Shown here: positions 61,501 to 64,000 of the stretch, piece by piece
How the letters are laid out: each line of letters begins with the position of its first letter
How positions within the stretch are numbered: position 1 is the first letter of the stretch
Assembly (NCBI GenBank): GCA_037133675.1
Contig: JBAXNR010000008.1
Span: forward strand, 10,969-74,968
Direction: 5' to 3'
DNA length: 64,000 nucleotides
Origin: UBA4132 sp037133675
GTDB taxonomy: Bacteria > Pseudomonadota > Gammaproteobacteria > Methylococcales > Methylomonadaceae
Notes under the pieces: generated by a model
Seen by the model: the letters and a program-made list of their open reading frames with translations, nothing else
Databases searched by the model: none
Told to the model about the DNA's origin: nothing
Made by a program: the position numbers and the translations under genes

Positions 61501-63984
61501 TACAATATAGTTACCAACATTTACGGCACTATTATATGGATTGATGAGATCAAATAAATGTCCGCTAGTGGGTGCATTGGCAATGGAGTAACTAGCAACT
61601 AATGTAGCATCACTTAGCCCATTGTAAGTTTTGCTGATGTTATCAGCAGTAACAGTTAATGGTGTTAAAAAAGAACGCAATAATGGTGAGGTAGTGCCTT
61701 CATAGATACGCCACACCGCAGAACTACCGCCCGTGTTAGCAATGCTCCAACCTGCATTGCTGAATGTCGCTATTTGCTGCATTTCGGCGGTGGTTTTGCT
61801 GGTGATGCCTACAGTACGAATCCAGCTGACACCAACACCCGTACTTTGACTTGTGTTTTGGACATCCCAGAAAGCGTTTTCGATTGTGCCATTTGTTATC
61901 CATCCCACCAGCCCACCGACAGTGCTAGTCCCAGTGATACTACCTGTCGCGTAGGCGTTGTTGATGGTGGTGCTTTTGAGGTGTCCTACCAGCCCGCCTA
62001 CAGCGTCAGTCCCAGTGACACTGCCCGTCGCGTAGGCGTTGTTGATATAGCCGCTCATGTTTGCTCCCACCAGCCCGCCGACAGTGCTAGTCCCAGTGAC
62101 ACTACCCGTCGCGTAAGCGTTGTTGATGCTGCCGTAGCTAACGTTGCTACCGTAGTTGACTCCCACCAGCCCGCCGACATTATAGCTAGTACCACTGACA
62201 TTACCCGTCGCGTAGGCATTGTTGATGCTGCCGCTGCCGCTGTTATATCCCACCAGCCCGCCGACAGCACCATTCCCAGTGACACTACCCATCGCGTAGG
62301 CATTGTTGATGATGCTACTACCGTCGTTCAATCCTACCAACCCACCAACATCACTACCACCGCTGACACTACCTGTGGCATAGGCGTTAGTAATAGTGCT
62401 GGAGTAATTATCTCCTACCAACCCACCAGCACAGCTACCACCACTGACACTACCTGTGGCATAGGCGTTGGTAATAGTGCTGGAGTTATTCCCTCCTACC
62501 AGCCCGCCAACATAAGTATCTCCAGTGACACTGCCTGTGGCGTAGGCGTTGTTGATGGCGCTGTCGTTCACATTAAATCCTCGACCACTGACTCCCACCA
62601 GCCCGCCGACATTGCTAGTCCCAGTGACACTACCTGTGGCGTAGGCGTTGCTGATAACCCCATAGGGGTTGAACCCCACCAGCCCGCCAACATAGGTATC
62701 TCCAGTGACACTGCCCGTGGCGTAGGCATTGTTGGTACTACCTACCCAGTTAAAGCTATAACCCACCAGCCCGCCAACATAGGTATTTCCAGTGACACTG
62801 CCCATGGCGTAGGCGTTGTTGATAGTAAAACCAGTGGGACCGCCTTCTGATCCCACTAGCCCACCAACATAATTAACACCGTTCACACTGCTTGTCGCGT
62901 AGGCGTTGTTGATGATATTGGAGGAACTTTGTCCTACCAGACCACCAACATTATTACTACCCCTCACATTACCGTCCACCATGCCAACATTGCTGATGAT
63001 GCCATACTGAGTGGCACCAAACAAACCCACCCAATCTGTAGTTGGACGATTAATTGTTAACCCTGTAATAGTGTGTCCTAGCCCATCAAAGCTACCTGTG
63101 AAGAAAGAAGCCGAAGTAATACCCGTACCCACAGGCATAAACCCATCTCCTGTATTCCAAATGCTAGTTACACTGGCATCAATATTCGCCCCTAGCGTGT
63201 AATAATTACCGAGCATTCCATCACTGCCCATACCTTGTAAACCATAAACATCGGCAAGTTGGTATGGGCTGCCGCTCGCACCAGTTCCACTCAAAGCGCG
63301 GATAAATGTACTGCCAGTGTTAATACGAAAATCTTTGGCATAAAAGCTGGGTAGGCTGGCGTTGACTTCATTCCAAGTTCCAGATGCTAAAGTGAAAATG
63401 CCATTAACACTGACCGCGCTAGGTGTAGTAACAGTACCAACAGCGTTGAGTGTAAGGCTACCCGTGCCAGAAGCATTTAAAGGCGCATTAATGTTGATGT
63501 CACGCAGAGCAGTTAGAGTCAGTAAATTAGCTGACCAGTTCACCGCCGCATTAACAAAAATATCGCCATTTCCCGCAGTCGTTGGATCGGTGGTGATATT
63601 TACGTTTGTTAAGCCTAAGTTGGTGGATAACGTGGTAGCTCCTATACCTGCAATCGTCTGTGGAGCAGCACCCGCAGTGATGGTGAAATCAACGGGATCA
63701 ATAAGCCAAGTACCTGTTTTACCATTGTTGGCTAATGTGCTGATTTTTGCGGTGTCGGCAATGTTGACGTTTGCGGCGGAGGTGTCGATAAAACCACCAT
63801 CACCGCTTTTCGGTGCAGAGGCATCTAGTTTGCCCGCGACATTGACGATACCGCTGTCCATATTGGTGAGTACTTTGATTGTTCCCGCCTTGCCGCTGTT
63901 CAGTGTTTTCGCACTAATGGTCGCGCCTTGTGCTATGGTGGTTTGCCACGGCTTTCTCATAAAAATGTCATTGACATCTGGCAT
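58546..63984 (-). CDS. Haemagglutinin/GLUG/MBG repeat protein fused to a caspase domain
   Basis: 1812-residue multidomain protein. Order: FhaB-like beta-helix remnant (1-210, ending GKTGTWLIDPVDFTI), GLUG repeats (about 340-690, twelve NAYAxGSVTG units), MBG/YDG domains (about 770-1015), a propeller-like region (about 1075-1400, GSVRVWDFQRG), the WTVMDAFGRFDGS block, an Ig-like segment (about 1460-1560), and a C14 caspase domain (1566-1790). Catalytic His1644 (YFAGHG) and Cys1697 (DACYSG) are present. There is no signal peptide and no clear ribosome site. A TAA lies 12 bases upstream, so the usual TPS secretion domain is missing and the 5' end may be truncated or frameshifted beyond the window. 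Confidence 0.85.
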   Translation of the reverse strand: MPDVNDIFMRKPWQTTIAQGATISAKTLNSGKAGTIKVLTNMDSGIVNVAGKLDASAPKSGDGGFIDTSAANVNIADTAKISTLANNGKTGTWLIDPVDFTITAGAAPQTIAGIGATTLSTNLGLTNVNITTDPTTAGNGDIFVNAAVNWSANLLTLTALRDININAPLNASGTGSLTLNAVGTVTTPSAVSVNGIFTLASGTWNEVNASLPSFYAKDFRINTGSTFIRALSGTGASGSPYQLADVYGLQGMGSDGMLGNYYTLGANIDASVTSIWNTGDGFMPVGTGITSASFFTGSFDGLGHTITGLTINRPTTDWVGLFGATQYGIISNVGMVDGNVRGSNNVGGLVGQSSSNIINNAYATSSVNGVNYVGGLVGSEGGPTGFTINNAYAMGSVTGNTYVGGLVGYSFNWVGSTNNAYATGSVTGDTYVGGLVGFNPYGVISNAYATGSVTGTSNVGGLVGVSGRGFNVNDSAINNAYATGSVTGDTYVGGLVGGNNSSTITNAYATGSVSGGSCAGGLVGDNYSSTITNAYATGSVSGGSDVGGLVGLNDGSSIINNAYAMGSVTGNGAVGGLVGYNSGSGSINNAYATGNVSGTSYNVGGLVGVNYGSNVSYGSINNAYATGSVTGTSTVGGLVGANMSGYINNAYATGSVTGTDAVGGLVGHLKSTTINNAYATGSITGTSTVGGLVGWITNGTIENAFWDVQNTSQSTGVGVSWIRTVGITSKTTAEMQQIATFSNAGWSIANTGGSSAVWRIYEGTTSPLLRSFLTPLTVTADNISKTYNGLSDATLVASYSIANAPTSGHLFDLINPYNSAVNVGNYIVTRLYSDQQGYDISLNNGLLTINPAPLTITANDASKTYGQTLNFAGTEFLSSGLVNGESIGTVALSSNGANATASVKGSPYVISASNATGGTFNANNYSITYNNGELKINRAPLSIIANNDIKFFNGSAYQGGNGVFYFGLVNNETSQNLAGILSYGGSSQGAINLGRYVITPMGFDSDNYQITYLSGTLNIVPSFIPPYVPPNPIPITLSGINDNSSSVDAKVSVNEVSDDFTISNSSSEKINRTIIPTLSMKNSAGKVKRLKMNANKQFLSLLMEDGSVRVWDFQRGVQRSIVASNKNQALTDISTVNNEGELLSVASNFGIGAYDIIGWLLDDKLAIKESDVKHFVSSDDGNLLLVDIGAGDLSLWDHQQKKLLWQIPYQRGTVNNLALTNDKHYAAVLSREVGVYSYDQTVGKLKPITDALDIIDLATGKIVKSLPNLGEDVIYSRFKDNDTLSIGLATGELSDWSISTGSKKPVAHFSETIVAVDHDKDTYAYIAENGAVRIGNAQGDIQLSIQNKGNPITDAKLLAGGKKLLTVLDSGDLALWDVASGKKILRLFSTQQGWTVMDAFGRFDGSDEAMENFNWIADEEKIPLDSFSENYYEPGLLSNILNDQDNLNNDLDAVRDGITLPPKVEMQLAAQQDKSDKVALQLDIYDRGGGINKVRLYHNGKLISNEDSVIATQTMQEDNAEHRVLNINVTPSAGKNTLKVVASNTAGIENSSSEINFDGKTKAYQSSVRLMTVGINHYKERKFHLNYTVADAELIGETIKNNSNLIASKNLTNEHATKPHILADLKELSQGVQQDVLVIYFAGHGLALGKEWYFLPYETELQPTPEQIADYGITATELSDIFKDSKIQHILLMVDACYSGAGLDAFSKLENGQRYLTRRLGRSLGITVITAATKDQAAMELKSLGHGLFTYLISQEIANKESDKSITAHGIAENIAKTLPKLSKEMLGSSQEPTAYTRGDDFMLTNLGDNKK
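61940..62920 (-). repeat. Tandem GLUG coding repeats within the caspase gene
   Basis: Twelve recognisable units whose protein core is NNAYATGSVTG followed by VGGLVG. Unit length varies from 23 to about 36 codons, so the tract is not an exact tandem array. On the plus strand the complementary reading frame stays open for 358 codons, a by-product of the repeat composition. Confidence 0.85.
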
Positions 63985-64000
63985 AATATAGCAACTTTAA

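Noticed and set aside
61774..62850. 358-codon open frame on the plus strand, antisense to the GLUG repeats
   Set aside because: It mirrors the repetitive composition of the real minus-strand gene, has no ribosome site and its product is a low-complexity Ser/Thr/Val string.
61940..62920. Possible CRISPR-like array
   Set aside because: The periodic units are protein-coding GLUG repeats of varying length, without constant repeats and unique spacers.

Overview
The window is a low-to-mid GC chromosomal segment from a gammaproteobacterium. The evidence is the conserved gene neighbourhoods: lpxC next to a DUF721/DciA gene, ndk-rlmN-pilW-hisS-yfgM-bamB-der, yajC-secD-secF, kdsA-eno-ftsB and RNase E. 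An L-malyl-CoA lyase of serine-cycle type, a very large caspase-like protein and abundant short palindromic repeats fit Methylococcales (methanotrophs) or Beggiatoa-like Thiotrichales. I cannot decide between these from sequence alone. No rRNA, tRNA or CRISPR array was seen.

Layout. 1-6.5 kb: trkA (cut by the window edge), zapE, lpxC, dciA-like, acnB. 6.6-9.6 kb: a DUF262-DUF1524 (GmrSD-like) gene overlapping an alpha/beta hydrolase, then tpx. 9.6-16.4 kb: a minus-strand housekeeping run (ndk, rlmN, pilW, hisS, yfgM, bamB, der). 16.5-18.5 kb: accessory genes (HicB-like protein, HNH endonuclease, AbrB/PIN toxin-antitoxin pair). 18.7-22.4 kb: yajC-secD-secF, split by a DUF29 gene. 22.5-26.2 kb: a four-gene lipid-linked sugar cassette (GT39, GtrA, YdjC deacetylase, GT2) that resembles lipid A amino-sugar decoration. 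26.4-33.9 kb: tgt, ftsB, eno and kdsA, with about 3.6 kb of toxin-antitoxin and HEPN/DUF262 genes wedged between eno and ftsB. 34-36 kb: a Doc toxin pair and unknowns. 36-45.5 kb: L-malyl-CoA lyase, Bax-inhibitor-1 protein, a Ycf46-like AAA ATPase, higBA, a repeat protein, a putative nuclease with a glycine-rich hydrophobic C-terminus, a sulfurtransferase and a quinone oxidoreductase. 45.6-51.9 kb: argC, erpA, prfC and rne on the plus strand. 52-53.3 kb: an AT-rich pair encoding a polynucleotide-kinase-like P-loop protein and a Thg1-like 3'-5' polymerase, likely an RNA 5'-end repair module. 53.7-58.2 kb: an adenylate cyclase, a lone TnpB with a damaged zinc ribbon, and a GspE/PilB ATPase. 58.5-64 kb: an 1812-residue protein joining haemagglutinin-like, GLUG, MBG, beta-propeller and caspase domains.

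How it fits together. The backbone genes serve envelope assembly (lpxC, bamB, pilW, Sec accessory proteins, ftsB, kdsA), translation and RNA metabolism (hisS, rlmN, der, tgt, prfC, rne), and central carbon metabolism (acnB, eno, L-malyl-CoA lyase). Inserted among them are many small defence or stress modules. Several families of dispersed palindromic repeats sit at the module edges, and one has been absorbed into the rlmN reading frame. The most promising accessory systems are the kinase/Thg1-like pair, the HEPN/DUF262 pair and the adhesin-caspase fusion.
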